Shown here: positions 15,628 to 24,083 of the stretch, in pieces
How the letters are laid out: every line of letters starts with the position of its first letter
Position numbering within the stretch: the first letter of the stretch is position 1
Origin: Dakarella massiliensis
GTDB lineage: Bacteria > Pseudomonadota > Gammaproteobacteria > Burkholderiales > Burkholderiaceae_F
Assembly: GCF_001182045.1 (NCBI RefSeq)
Contig: NZ_CVTY01000006.1
Span: 292,086 to 356,085 of the forward strand
Reading direction: 5' to 3'
Length of the DNA: 64,000 bases
The notes under the pieces: generated by a model
Database searches by the model: none
What the model was told of the DNA's origin: nothing
Seen by the model: only the letters and a program-made list of their open reading frames with translations
Program-made: the position numbers and the translations under genes

Positions 15628-17031
15628 TTACTTGCCGACGTAAGCCGCGGCGCTGTTACCGGAAATACGGCCGAAGGTGACGATGTCAGCCACAGCGTTG
15701 CCGCCGATGCGGTTGCCGCCGTGCACGCCGCCCGTCACTTCACCCGCCGCGAAGAGACCCGGGATCGGCTTCTTTGCCTTATTCAGCACTTCAGCCTTCG
15801 GGTCAATCGTCACGCCGCCCATCGTGTGATGGATACCGGGGGTGACTTCAGCGACATAGAACGGAGCCTGATCGAGGCGGATCACCATTTCGGGACGGCC
15901 AAAGAGATCGTCCTTCTTGTTGTCATAGGCCTTCCAGTACTGATCAAAGCTCGCCTGGACGACCTTCGGATCGGCGCCGATCATCTTCGCGACGTCAGCC
16001 ACCGTGTCGCATTTCTTCATGAGACCTTCGGAGACGTAGCTGCGGAGCATCTTGTTCTTCTTATAGATCGAGTCATCGACCACGAGGTACGCGATGCCGC
16101 CCGGCTGCTTGAGCTCATTCGCGGAGACGACGTCACGGGTCAGCAGCTCGTTCGTGAACCGCTTGCCGTTCTTATTCAGCAGGAACCCGCCGCGGGCACG
16201 CATCGACTCCGAAATCAGAGCGCCGTTCCTCTTGATGACGGTCGGGTGAATCTGAATCTGCTCGATATCGGTGAGCGACGCGCCGACCTGCTGCGCGAGG
16301 ACGATACCGTCACCGGTCGCGCCCGGGTGGTTGGTCGTCGAGAAGCCCTTCAGTTCAGGACGATACTTTTCCACCATCTTGTGGTTCGCGCCGAAACCGC
16401 CGGTGGCAAGCACCACGGCTTTCGCGTTGATCGTCTCCATTCCCTTCGGAGTCTTCACCTCGACGCCGGCGACCTTGCCGTTCTTCATGATGATCTTCGT
16501 CACGCGGTTATTGAGACGCATATCGATATGGTCTTTATCCGCGCGTTCACCAAGGACCCGCATCAGTTCAATACCGACCGGAGACCCATCGCACGGTCCA
16601 TGACCGCGGGCCTTCGTCTGGCCGCCGCCGCGACCCATGCGGTGGCAGAATTTCGCGCCAAGCGACAGGAGCCACTCTTCAGCGCCCGCGGCGTTTTCGG
16701 TCAGCGTCTTCAGAAGCGCCGGGTTATTGAGGTTGTGGCCGCCTTTCATCGTGTCGGCGTAGAAAATGGCAGGCGAATCGTCCGTCACGCCGTCCGCGAT
16801 CTGCTGCTTCGTGCCGGCCGCGTTCATGCCGCCTTCAGAGCGGTTGGAGTTGCCGCCGAAGTAGGCCATCTTCTCAAGGACGATCACCTTCGCGCCGCGC
16901 TCAGTCGCGGTGATGGCGGACGAGAGCCCCGCGCCGCCCGAACCCACGACCACGATGTCAGTGGATTCAGCCGCAAAAGCCGGACTCGCGACCAGCATGG
17001 AAAGAGCAGCCGCAATCAGAGTTTTTTTCAT
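15628..17031 (-). CDS. Exported flavocytochrome-c-type flavoprotein (fumarate-reductase-like)
   Basis: A 467-residue periplasmic FAD protein of the flavocytochrome c3/urocanate reductase family, probably reducing an unsaturated organic acid at the end of an electron chain. A Sec signal (MKKTLIAAALSMLVASPAFA) is followed directly by the FAD dinucleotide fold (DIVVVGSGGAGLSSAITATERGAKVIVLEK). No heme CxxCH or FMN-binding domain is present, so electrons must come from a separate carrier. The capping/active-site region has GKRFTNELLTRDVVS and GIHHTMGGVTID, as in fumarate reductases. It is nearly the same protein as 19889-21292, a recent duplicate. ATG 17031 follows AGAGGAGAGA; its AGGAGAGA is complementary to the pyrimidine motif of the candidate small RNAs. 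Confidence 0.85.
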   Translation of the reverse strand: MKKTLIAAALSMLVASPAFAAESTDIVVVGSGGAGLSSAITATERGAKVIVLEKMAYFGGNSNRSEGGMNAAGTKQQIADGVTDDSPAIFYADTMKGGHNLNNPALLKTLTENAAGAEEWLLSLGAKFCHRMGRGGGQTKARGHGPCDGSPVGIELMRVLGERADKDHIDMRLNNRVTKIIMKNGKVAGVEVKTPKGMETINAKAVVLATGGFGANHKMVEKYRPELKGFSTTNHPGATGDGIVLAQQVGASLTDIEQIQIHPTVIKRNGALISESMRARGGFLLNKNGKRFTNELLTRDVVSANELKQPGGIAYLVVDDSIYKKNKMLRSYVSEGLMKKCDTVADVAKMIGADPKVVQASFDQYWKAYDNKKDDLFGRPEMVIRLDQAPFYVAEVTPGIHHTMGGVTIDPKAEVLNKAKKPIPGLFAAGEVTGGVHGGNRIGGNAVADIVTFGRISGNSAAAYVGK

Positions 17032-17539
17032 CTTCTCTCCTCTAGATTTATAGGAATACAGCAATAACTATCTTACGTTAGCTATATCGATTTTTGAAAT
17101 ATTTTTTAACAGTCATTGACGTAAAAGCAACAATCAAACGGAATTTGCGTTTCCGGGAACAGAAATTCGATTGGGAGAGAAGAGATTTCATCGATGAAGA
17201 AGGCTGATTTCATCGAATCAAAGCCGTTTCTATGCTCCGCTTTATCGAGGATTTTCGGTGTACACGGTTATTCCCTGTTAAATATTCATAAATGTACCGG
17301 TAACTGTTACGTCAGTAAGAGCCGTGTCAGCCGTTCTTTAAACCCGTACATAAGAGGGGAATCCGGCGCGGTTCACGGGGCGCGTCAATGAGGTTTCGGG
17401 GCTCCCTTTGTTTCAGCCTGTAAAACATCGGGTTTATCCGTAACCCGCGGACATAAGATTGAAATTCTGTGAAACGGCGAAAGACGTATGGAGTTCCGGC
17501 TTTCCCCCTCAGATACCCCGACGAAAAAAAGGAAAAAGA
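17032..17539. other. Intergenic region between divergent flavoprotein and thioredoxin-like genes
   Basis: 508 bp without a gene I can support. It holds promoters for both neighbours, AT-rich near 17080-17120. GTAAC-t-GTTAC (17300-17310) is a small palindrome. A 65-codon frame at 17194-17391 has no ribosome site and no family resemblance. Confidence 0.4.
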
Positions 17540-18133
17540 ATGCAGAAGACTCTCTCGCGCCGGAGCGCGATCGCCCTCTCCGCCGCAGCTGCCGCCGCTA
17601 TCGCGGCCCGCCCCGCGGCTGCCCGTCCGGCTGTTGTCCCCGTGATCTGGGACGGAAAGAAAATGTATGAGACGTTCAAGGCTCAGGGCACCGGTTTCTC
17701 TTACCCCGGTCCCGCGGACCGTCCGGTAGCCTATGTGGCGATTGACCCCCAGTGCCCGGACTGCATGAAGTTCACGGAAAACGTGAAGCCGCTGCTTTCG
17801 AAAGTGAACGTGATCTTCTTCCCGATCGCGTTCCTCAATATCAACTCCGAACCCCAGGGGAGCACGATCCTCGCGTCGAAGGAACCGTGGAAGAAGTATG
17901 AGGAGCAGCATGAGCATTTCCGCGACCCCGAGTTCCGCGGTATCCGCTATGACCTCGCGAAGCTCCCCGAGGACCTCCGGAACAAGGTCTGGACGAACAC
18001 GAAGCTGCACCGCCGTGCCGGCTGCCGCGCGGTGCCCTACGGCGTCTTCAAGAATTCGAAGGGCGAATATAAGCCGTTTGATGAGAACCTCTCGACCGAG
18101 GAACTCGCGGCGCTCTTTGAAGTGAAGCTCTGA
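17540..18133 (+). CDS. Tat-exported thioredoxin-fold protein with CPDC
   Basis: A 197-residue periplasmic thioredoxin-fold protein of DsbC/DsbG character. The twin-arginine signal is TLSRRSAIALSAAAAAAIAA. The mature domain has VIWDGKKMYETF, then GFSYPGPADRPVAYVAIDPQ and the redox pair C72-P-D-C75. The cis-Pro loop is probably AVPYGVFK. It is the only one of four paralogues in this window that keeps the cysteines (others: 21819-22523, 22537-23315, 23331-23981). It sits between two exported flavoproteins and may serve their folding or electron supply; this is inference. ATG 17540 follows AGGA by about 7 bp, and upstream in-frame codons lack a ribosome site. Confidence 0.75.
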   Translation: MQKTLSRRSAIALSAAAAAAIAARPAAARPAVVPVIWDGKKMYETFKAQGTGFSYPGPADRPVAYVAIDPQCPDCMKFTENVKPLLSKVNVIFFPIAFLNINSEPQGSTILASKEPWKKYEEQHEHFRDPEFRGIRYDLAKLPEDLRNKVWTNTKLHRRAGCRAVPYGVFKNSKGEYKPFDENLSTEELAALFEVKL

Positions 18134-18159
18134 TTAAAAATCAGAAGCCGAAATAAATG

Positions 18160-18196
18160 ACGGGAGAACTCTTGATTGAGCTCTCCCGTTTTGTTT
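18160..18196. terminator. Bidirectional terminator between convergent genes
   Basis: ACGGGAG (18160-18166) pairs with CTCCCGT (18183-18189), followed by TTTGTTT on the plus strand. It lies between the CPDC protein and the convergent flavoprotein. Confidence 0.7.
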
Positions 18197-18209
18197 GGGT
18201 CCAATCGTC

Positions 18210-19625
18210 TCAGAGGCCGGTCTTTCCCGCGTATGCCGCGGACTTCGCGCCGGCGATGAGGCCGAAGGTGACGGCGTCTGTCAATCCGTTCCCCGGCATC
18301 ATGTTCCCGCCCTGAACTCCGGCTGTCACTTCCCCCGCGGCGTAGAGCCCTGGGATCGGGGTGTCACCGGACCCGAGAACCTCAGCGCGGTCATTGATTC
18401 TGATTCCACCGAGTGTCGCGAGAACGCCGGGCTTCACGGCGGCGACGTACCAGGGGCCCTGATCAAGCCGAACCCGCATTTCGTAGCGCGCGAAATCCTG
18501 ATCGAACTTCCGGTCGTAAGTCCGGTAGTAGCGATTGAGGGTTGACTTCACAGCGGCTGAGTTCGCGCCGATCGCTTTGGCGACCGCGGCGACCGTCCCG
18601 CAGCGCTTCATGAGCCCCTGGTCCACATAGGTTTGAAGGGCTTTATCGGCGTCAAATATTTCGCTGTCAATCACGAGGTACGCCGCGTGCCCGGACTGCT
18701 TCAGGATGTCCTGCGACACGATATCCCGGATCCCGGTTTCGTCCGTAAAGCGCTTCCCCGATTTATTAAGGAGTATGCCGCCCCGCGCCCGCAGGGCTTC
18801 CTCGATCGGAACATTACCCTTCACGCTTACGGTCGGACGGATCTCGAGCTGATCGAGGTCGAGGAGCGAAGCGCCCGCCGTCCGCGCGATCACGAGCCCG
18901 TCCCTCGTCGCGTCCCGGAAACCGACAGGCGCGATGCCTTTGAGTGTCGGGTGTGATTGGTCCACGAGGGACGAGTACGCGGCAAAGCCTCCGGTCGCGA
19001 GGACCACGGCTTTCGCTTTGATCTGGTAGCGGCCTTTCGGCGTCTGGACCTCGATTCCTGCAACCTTCTGGTCCGCGAGGATGAGTTTGGTCGCGCGGGC
19101 CTGGGTGCGGAGGTCAACCTCGCTCTCAAGCGTCTTCGCTTTCAGAACCTGGATGAGGCGGGGACCGACCGCGGTTCCGTCACAGGGAGCCATGAGGCGC
19201 GGCCGCTCTTCGCTCCCCACGGGAGTGATCCGAAGACAGAGTTTCGCGCCGAGCGTTTCAAGCCACGCGAGCGCCGGAGCGGAGGTCACGGTCATCGCGC
19301 GCACGAGGGCCGCGTCATTAATCTGGTGCCCGTATCGGATCGTGTCCGCGGCAAAAAGCGTCGCGGAGTCCCCCGTGATCCGGGCTGCTGCCTGATCGGG
19401 AGTCGCGGCGGCGTTCAGCCCGAGTTTCGCGAACGCGGTGTTCCCACCCGCGTCTCCCGTTTTTTCAAGCAGAATCACTTTCGCGCCGCGCATAGCCGCG
19501 CCGATCGAAGCGGAGAGGCCGGCCGCGCCTGCGCCCACCACGACCACATCCGCGGTTTCAGCGGCAAAGGCGGGGGAGGAGAGAAGCGAAAGCGCGAGGG
19601 AGGCCGCGAGAACAGTCTCTTTCAT
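18210..19625 (-). CDS. Exported flavocytochrome-c-type flavoprotein, divergent paralogue
   Basis: A 471-residue periplasmic flavoprotein: Sec signal MKETVLAASLALSLLSSPAFAAE, then the FAD fold ADVVVVGAGAAGLSASIGAAMRGAKVILLEK. The family's active-site regions are GKRFTDETGIRDIVSQ and GVLATLGGIRIND; where the sister proteins have GIHHTMGGV, this one has GVLATLGGI, losing both His of that loop. Since this His contributes to substrate binding in fumarate reductases, the substrate is likely different. It has no heme or FMN domain. It lies between two near-identical flavoproteins and is clearly more distant from them. ATG 19625 has TGAGGAA 8 bp upstream; the longer frame to 19766 is not supported. 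Confidence 0.8.
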   Translation of the reverse strand: MKETVLAASLALSLLSSPAFAAETADVVVVGAGAAGLSASIGAAMRGAKVILLEKTGDAGGNTAFAKLGLNAAATPDQAAARITGDSATLFAADTIRYGHQINDAALVRAMTVTSAPALAWLETLGAKLCLRITPVGSEERPRLMAPCDGTAVGPRLIQVLKAKTLESEVDLRTQARATKLILADQKVAGIEVQTPKGRYQIKAKAVVLATGGFAAYSSLVDQSHPTLKGIAPVGFRDATRDGLVIARTAGASLLDLDQLEIRPTVSVKGNVPIEEALRARGGILLNKSGKRFTDETGIRDIVSQDILKQSGHAAYLVIDSEIFDADKALQTYVDQGLMKRCGTVAAVAKAIGANSAAVKSTLNRYYRTYDRKFDQDFARYEMRVRLDQGPWYVAAVKPGVLATLGGIRINDRAEVLGSGDTPIPGLYAAGEVTAGVQGGNMMPGNGLTDAVTFGLIAGAKSAAYAGKTGL

Positions 19626-19780
19626 GAGCCGATTCCTCAGGACGAAGTGAAAGTTCTTTAAATAATAGCGCCTGAGGGGCGGGGGAAAAATCGGGCAAAA
19701 AAAAGCCGCAGCGATCTGAGGAGAGAGAAAGATCGCGTGCGGTCCTAGCAAAACACTACAAAGCACTACTGGAGAAAATT

Positions 19781-19812
19781 GAGCACCGCATGAAGCGGTT
19801 CACGCGGTGCTC
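19781..19812 (-). terminator. Hairpin after the 19889-21292 flavoprotein
   Basis: GAGCACCGC (19781-19789) pairs perfectly with GCGGTGCTC (19804-19812), followed on the minus strand by AATTTT, a weak T-tract. Confidence 0.6.
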
Positions 19813-19888
19813 ACTTCGGAGACCTCCGGGATGGACCTTTGGAGAGAGAGACGGTCCTCCCGGATTGTTTGAAGCTTTTACTTCGCTA

Positions 19889-21292
19889 TTACTTACCGAT
19901 GTACTTCAGAGCGGAGTTAGCGGAGATGCGGCCGAAGGTGATGATGTCAGCCACAGCGTTGCCGCCGATACGGTTGCCGCCGTGCACACCGCCCGTCACT
20001 TCACCCGCGGCGAAGAGGCCAGGGATCGGCTTCTTCTCGGGGGTCAGGACTTCAGCCTGCGGGTCGATCTTCACGCCGCCCATCGTGTGATGGATGCCGG
20101 GGGTGACTTCAGCGACGAAGTACGGAGCCTGGTCCATACGGATCAGCATCTCAGGGCGCCCAAAGAGATCATCCTTCTTGTTATCGAACGCCTTGTGGTA
20201 CTGATCGAAGCTCGCCTGGACAACCTTCGGATCCACACCGATCAGCTTCGCGACGTCAGCGATCGTGTCGCACTTCGTCATCAGCTTCTCAGCCGTGTAG
20301 TTCTGAGCCATCTTGTTCTTCGAGTAGATGGAGTTGTCGATCACGAGGTAAGCGATTCCGCCCGGCTGCTTGAGCTCATTCGCGGAAACGACGTCGCGCG
20401 TCAGGAGCTCGTTCGTGAAGCGCTTGCCGTTCTTGTTCAGCAGGAAGCCGCCGCGGGCACGCATCGATTCAGAGATCAGAGCGCCGTTCTTCTTGATGAC
20501 GGTCGGGTGAATCTGGATCTGCTCGATGTCGGTAAGGCCAGCGCCAACCTGCTGGGCGAGGACGATGCCGTCACCGGTAGCGCCCGGGTGGTTCGTCGTG
20601 GAGAAGCCCTTCAGTTCAGGACGATACTTCTCAACCATCTTGTGGTTCGCGCCGAAACCGCCGGTCGCGAGAATCACAGCCTTGGCGTTGATCGTCTCCA
20701 TTCCCTTCGGAGTCTTCACCTGGACGCCGGCGACCTTTCCGTTCTTCATCAGGATCTTCGTCACGCGGTTATTGAGGCGCATGTCGATATGATCCTTATC
20801 CGCGCGTTCGCCGAGCACACGCATGATTTCGATACCGACCGGCGAACCGTCGCAAGGACCATGACCGCGGGCACGGGTCTGGCCGCCGCCGCGACCCATA
20901 CGATGGCAGAAGTGAGCGCCGAGGTCGAGGAGCCATTCTTCAGCGGAGGCAGCGTTTTCCGTCAGAGCCTTGACGAGCGCCGGGTCATTCAGACCGTGGC
21001 CGCCGCGGATCGTATCAGCGGCGAAGCGTTCCGGCGTGTCGTCGAGAATCCCGTGAGCCTTCTGCTGCTTCGTGCCGGCGGCGTTCATTTCGCCTTCGGA
21101 GCGGTTGGAGTTGCCGCCGAAGTAGGCCATCTTCTCAAGCACGATAACCTTGGCGCCCTTTTCGGTCGCGGTGATGGCGGAGGACAGGCCAGCGCCGCCC
21201 GAACCGATGATGACGATGTCAGTGGATTCAGCGGCGAACGCGGGGGTCGCCATCATGACGGCAAGCATGCTTGCCAGAATGGTCTTTTTCAT
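19889..21292 (-). CDS. Exported flavocytochrome-c-type flavoprotein, near-duplicate
   Basis: A 467-residue periplasmic flavoprotein of the same length as 15628-17031 and the same sequence over most of its course: signal MKKTILASMLAVMMATPAFA, FAD fold DIVIIGSGGAGLSSAITATEKGAKVIVLEK, GKRFTNELLTRDVVSANELKQPGG and GIHHTMGGVKIDP. Differences cluster in the signal, residues 80-130 and a short stretch near 335-350, so the pair may differ in partner or substrate specificity. It has no heme domain. GGGAGAGA lies just before the ATG. The upstream region has the inverted repeat at 21316-21360, which resembles the MarR-type sites at 4029 and 5610. Confidence 0.85.
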   Translation of the reverse strand: MKKTILASMLAVMMATPAFAAESTDIVIIGSGGAGLSSAITATEKGAKVIVLEKMAYFGGNSNRSEGEMNAAGTKQQKAHGILDDTPERFAADTIRGGHGLNDPALVKALTENAASAEEWLLDLGAHFCHRMGRGGGQTRARGHGPCDGSPVGIEIMRVLGERADKDHIDMRLNNRVTKILMKNGKVAGVQVKTPKGMETINAKAVILATGGFGANHKMVEKYRPELKGFSTTNHPGATGDGIVLAQQVGAGLTDIEQIQIHPTVIKKNGALISESMRARGGFLLNKNGKRFTNELLTRDVVSANELKQPGGIAYLVIDNSIYSKNKMAQNYTAEKLMTKCDTIADVAKLIGVDPKVVQASFDQYHKAFDNKKDDLFGRPEMLIRMDQAPYFVAEVTPGIHHTMGGVKIDPQAEVLTPEKKPIPGLFAAGEVTGGVHGGNRIGGNAVADIITFGRISANSALKYIGK

Positions 21293-21315
21293 TTTCTCTC
21301 CCAGAGATTTAAGTT

Positions 21316-21360
21316 CATAGACGGTTAAAAAGTTCGTATGGATTAGTTCGTCCGTCTATG
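21316..21360. promoter_or_regulatory. Inverted repeat upstream of the flavoprotein
   Basis: CATAGACGG (21316-21324) and CCGTCTATG (21352-21360) are perfect inverted repeats with a 27-bp spacer, 24 bp upstream of the ATG. ATAGACGG and CCGTCTAT are also the cores of the MarR-type operator at 5610-5627. Confidence 0.5.
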
Positions 21361-21818
21361 CAAAACGGATTATTCCGGAAAAAATAGGGTATTTCTGTGA
21401 TAAAAGTCACGGTAATTTTTCGTAATACGGGACATAACGGACAAAACCGAACCGGGAACTGCCTGAAAACATGGGGTCACGGACCGGTTTATCAAGGAAA
21501 ACCCGAACAGGTGTTTTTATTGGCGAAGGGGTAAGAAACGGCGTGACAGGTTTCCTTTAGGCCGGGAGCGGGGAGATCGGAAGCGGGCCGACTGCTCTAT
21601 TCTGAAACTGCCTCAAAGCCCCATGGGTTCAGGGTTTCTGAGAAAAATCAAAGCGGAAAAGAACGATTCATAAGCCCATTAGTTACTTTCGCTGTACCTG
21701 ATAGATAACACGGTTATTTCTGTAGACCGGCATTAATCCGGGCGTTAATATCGGGGATCTGAAATAAGAACTGCGGCGGCGTTTTTTTGGTTCGCCGCGG
21801 TCTCTGAAGGACTGAGTG
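21361..21818. other. Intergenic region
   Basis: 458 bp between divergent genes. I see no gene. AT-rich stretches near 21361-21420 and 21660-21760 presumably hold the promoters of the flavoprotein and of the thioredoxin-like operon. Confidence 0.4.
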
Positions 21819-22523
21819 ATGATCGAGATATCGCGCAGAAAACTATTGGCGGCTGGGGCCGCGGGTGCCGCGGCGGCGGGCACAGCGGAAGCGCTGCCGA
21901 CCCGGCCCTGGGTCCGCTATCAGGCGGAACGGGCCACCGCGAACGCGAGGGCCCGGTGGCGTGCGGATATGATCCGCGAAACCTACCGGATGGTGTGGGT
22001 CGCGCCCGACTGGAACGCGAAGGAGATGTTCGAGGCGTTTATCGGACCGGATGGGATCCCGACCCACGGCGCGGCCTGCGTGACGTACCCGGGAGACCCG
22101 GGGAGGCGACCCGCGTTCGTCGCGATCGATACGCAGGACCCGAACTCGATCACCATGCTGAGAACCTTCAAAAAGCTCTCGCACCTCATCGACTTTCACA
22201 TTTTCCCGCTCGCGTTCCTCGGACCCGAGTCCGAGTTTCAGGGGGCGACGATCCTCGGAGCCCCGAACCGGGCGCTTGCGCTCGACGACCAGATCACGCT
22301 CTTCAGCCAGAAAGGCTCGAACGGGATTGAGTACGACGTCAGCCGGATCTCGGAAGATTCCGAACGGAAAATCTGGGCGAACACGAACCTCTTCCGGGCG
22401 ACGCGGGGCGTTGATGTGCCCTTTGGCGTTTATCTCGGGATGGATGGGGGATACCGCCCCTTCAATAACCAGCCGGACTGGGATCACTATCTCGCGCTCT
22501 TCGATCTCGTGAAGGCGAAGTAG
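21819..22523 (+). CDS. Tat-exported thioredoxin-fold protein without cysteines (DPNS)
   Basis: A 234-residue paralogue of the CPDC protein at 17540. Twin-arginine signal EISRRKLLAAGAAGAAAAGTAEA, then a longer spacer, then the same scaffold: NAKEMFEAF, YPGDPGRRPAFVAIDTQ and, where the other has CPDC, D-P-N-S. The cis-Pro loop DVPFGVYLG and the C-terminal DLVKAK strand remain. There is no cysteine in the active-site position, so it cannot do disulfide exchange; a structural, chaperone or ligand-binding role is possible. It is first in a tight three-gene run (13 and 15 bp gaps). GAAGGA precedes ATG 21819; GTG 21816 is less likely. Confidence 0.7.
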   Translation: MIEISRRKLLAAGAAGAAAAGTAEALPTRPWVRYQAERATANARARWRADMIRETYRMVWVAPDWNAKEMFEAFIGPDGIPTHGAACVTYPGDPGRRPAFVAIDTQDPNSITMLRTFKKLSHLIDFHIFPLAFLGPESEFQGATILGAPNRALALDDQITLFSQKGSNGIEYDVSRISEDSERKIWANTNLFRATRGVDVPFGVYLGMDGGYRPFNNQPDWDHYLALFDLVKAK

Positions 22524-22536
22524 GAGGGGACGGAAG

Positions 22537-23315
22537 ATGAAAGAGGAAGAGAAAAAGAACGGGTCAGGTGTTTCCCGCCGGATGGCGGCCGGGACGGTCC
22601 TCGCCGCGGCGGCCGGTATGGCGATCGCGAAAGAGGCGGCGGCGAGCCAGCTCGCGACCGGGTCGTCTGTGGTGCCTTACGCCGAACTGATTGACGGGGC
22701 GCTCGAATCCGCCTCCTGGGCATAGGCGCATACCCGGGCGGATCCCCACTACGCGATCCTTAAGAAGGTGATGATCCCGTTTGGTTGGAACGGGAAAAAG
22801 ATGATCGACGCGTTCTCGGGCCAGGTCCCGATGCTCCAGCAGGGGTCGCGGGGGTTCTCGTACCCGGGGCCCGAGGGGCGGCCCGTGGCGTACTTCGTCT
22901 TCGATACCCAGGGTGAGAACTCTATCCGGATGATCGAGCGGCTGAAGCCGCTTCTGAATGACATCGATATCCACTTCTACCCGGTCGCGTACCTCAACTG
23001 GCGATCCGGCCCTCAGGGGGCGCAGATACTCGGGGCGGCGGAACCGTGGCGGGCGCTTGATCACCACATCGTCCGCTTCAGTGATCCGGGGACCCGGGGG
23101 CTTCGCGTGAGCCGGACGGGGGACAGGCCCGCGATGGAATCCGCGGTCTGGGCGAACGGGAAGGTTACCGCGAGGTCGGAGGGCGCGACGTCCCCTTTGG
23201 CGTCTTTAAGAGCGGCCCGAACCGCTATGTGCCGTTTGATGGGTCGCTCACGGAGGAAGACCTCCGGACGGTGCTCCGGAAGGGCGAGAGCCCCTACTAC
23301 GCGCCGCTGAAATAA
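22537..23315 (+). pseudogene. Thioredoxin-fold paralogue, interrupted by stop and frameshift
   Basis: A third member of the Tat-exported thioredoxin-fold group (SGVSRRMAAGTVLAAAAGMAIA signal; NGKKMIDAF; GFSYPGPEGRPVAYFVFDTQ; active-site position G-E-N-S). It carries two lesions: a TAG at 22723-22725 after SASWA, and a 1-nt loss near 23165, where restoring one T lets ANGKV continue as YREVGGRDVPFGVFKSGPNRY to the stop at 23315. Repaired, it would be 259 residues. A TAG plus a frameshift makes real decay more likely than a single sequencing error. GGAGGGG precedes the ATG. Confidence 0.75.
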
Positions 23316-23330
23316 GGATCGGGGGAGGTT

Positions 23331-23981
23331 ATGACGAAACGCTATTCACGGCGGGACGCGGTTCTCCTGGGGGCGTTTTTCTCGCTTTCGATCGGACGAA
23401 ACGCGGCCGCGTCGACCGAAAAGAACACGTGGCAGGACCTCGTGAAGGTGCCGGACCGTCTCGCGCGGGAAGCGGGAGTCGCGACGGGCTCCGGGGGCTT
23501 TGAGTACCCCGGCGGCGCGGGGCGGGCAGTCGCGTACCTCTTCTTTGACCCCCAGGATCCAAAGAGCATCAGGCTCGTCCGGCGCGTGAGACCGTTTGTC
23601 GGGATCGTCGATATCGTTTTCTGCCCGATCGCGGCCGTGAACGCGGTGTCCCGCGCCCAGGCGGACACGATCCTTTTCGCGCACCCGCAGTGGCGGATGC
23701 TCGACCGCCATCTGAGTCTCTTCGATGACCCGAAGCGGCGCGGAATCCGCGAGGCGGACGACACCGATAACGATAAGGGGCAGCTGTCGGTGGGTGAGGT
23801 GAGCGGCGTGATCCAGGCGAACACCGAGGCGTTCACTCGGGCGATCGATCCGCTCTCCTACCCGTTTGGCTTTATGGAGAACGCGGGGGAACTCGAGCTG
23901 CTCGATCCGGACATCACCGAGTCGGAGCTCTCGCGGCTCTTCGGGGTCGCGCGCGAGTCGTTTTACGGGCCCGATAAGTAA
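23331..23981 (+). CDS. Tat-exported thioredoxin-fold protein without cysteines (DPKS)
   Basis: A 216-residue member of the same family: twin-arginine signal RYSRRDAVLLGAFFSLSIG, GFEYPGGAGRAVAYLFFDPQ and D-P-K-S at the active-site position; cis-Pro region LSYPFGFMEN. It is more divergent than the others and has a unique acidic insert (EADDTDNDKGQ, about 142-152). It is last in the tight run beginning at 21819; GGGGAGG lies before the ATG. The AEC transporter follows after about 100 bp. Function unknown. Confidence 0.7.
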   Translation: MTKRYSRRDAVLLGAFFSLSIGRNAAASTEKNTWQDLVKVPDRLAREAGVATGSGGFEYPGGAGRAVAYLFFDPQDPKSIRLVRRVRPFVGIVDIVFCPIAAVNAVSRAQADTILFAHPQWRMLDRHLSLFDDPKRRGIREADDTDNDKGQLSVGEVSGVIQANTEAFTRAIDPLSYPFGFMENAGELELLDPDITESELSRLFGVARESFYGPDK

Positions 23982-24083
23982 TCCGGGAACGAATGGAGGA
24001 GGGGACGCGAAAGACGGGATTAAACAAAAAGGTTAATATTACGTCCGAAAATTAATCTAATTGTTATCAGGCAGCACCCGCTC

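Noticed and set aside
15721..17067. 448-codon open frame antisense to the flavoprotein
   Set aside because: Shadow of a high-GC coding sequence: His/Arg/Val-rich translation with no domain, and the opposite strand encodes a complete flavoprotein.
17194..17391. 65-codon plus-strand frame
   Set aside because: No Shine-Dalgarno and no protein family; lies in a promoter region.
19790..21328. 512-codon open frame antisense to the near-duplicate flavoprotein
   Set aside because: Same reason; it mirrors the antisense frame of its duplicate because the genes are duplicates.
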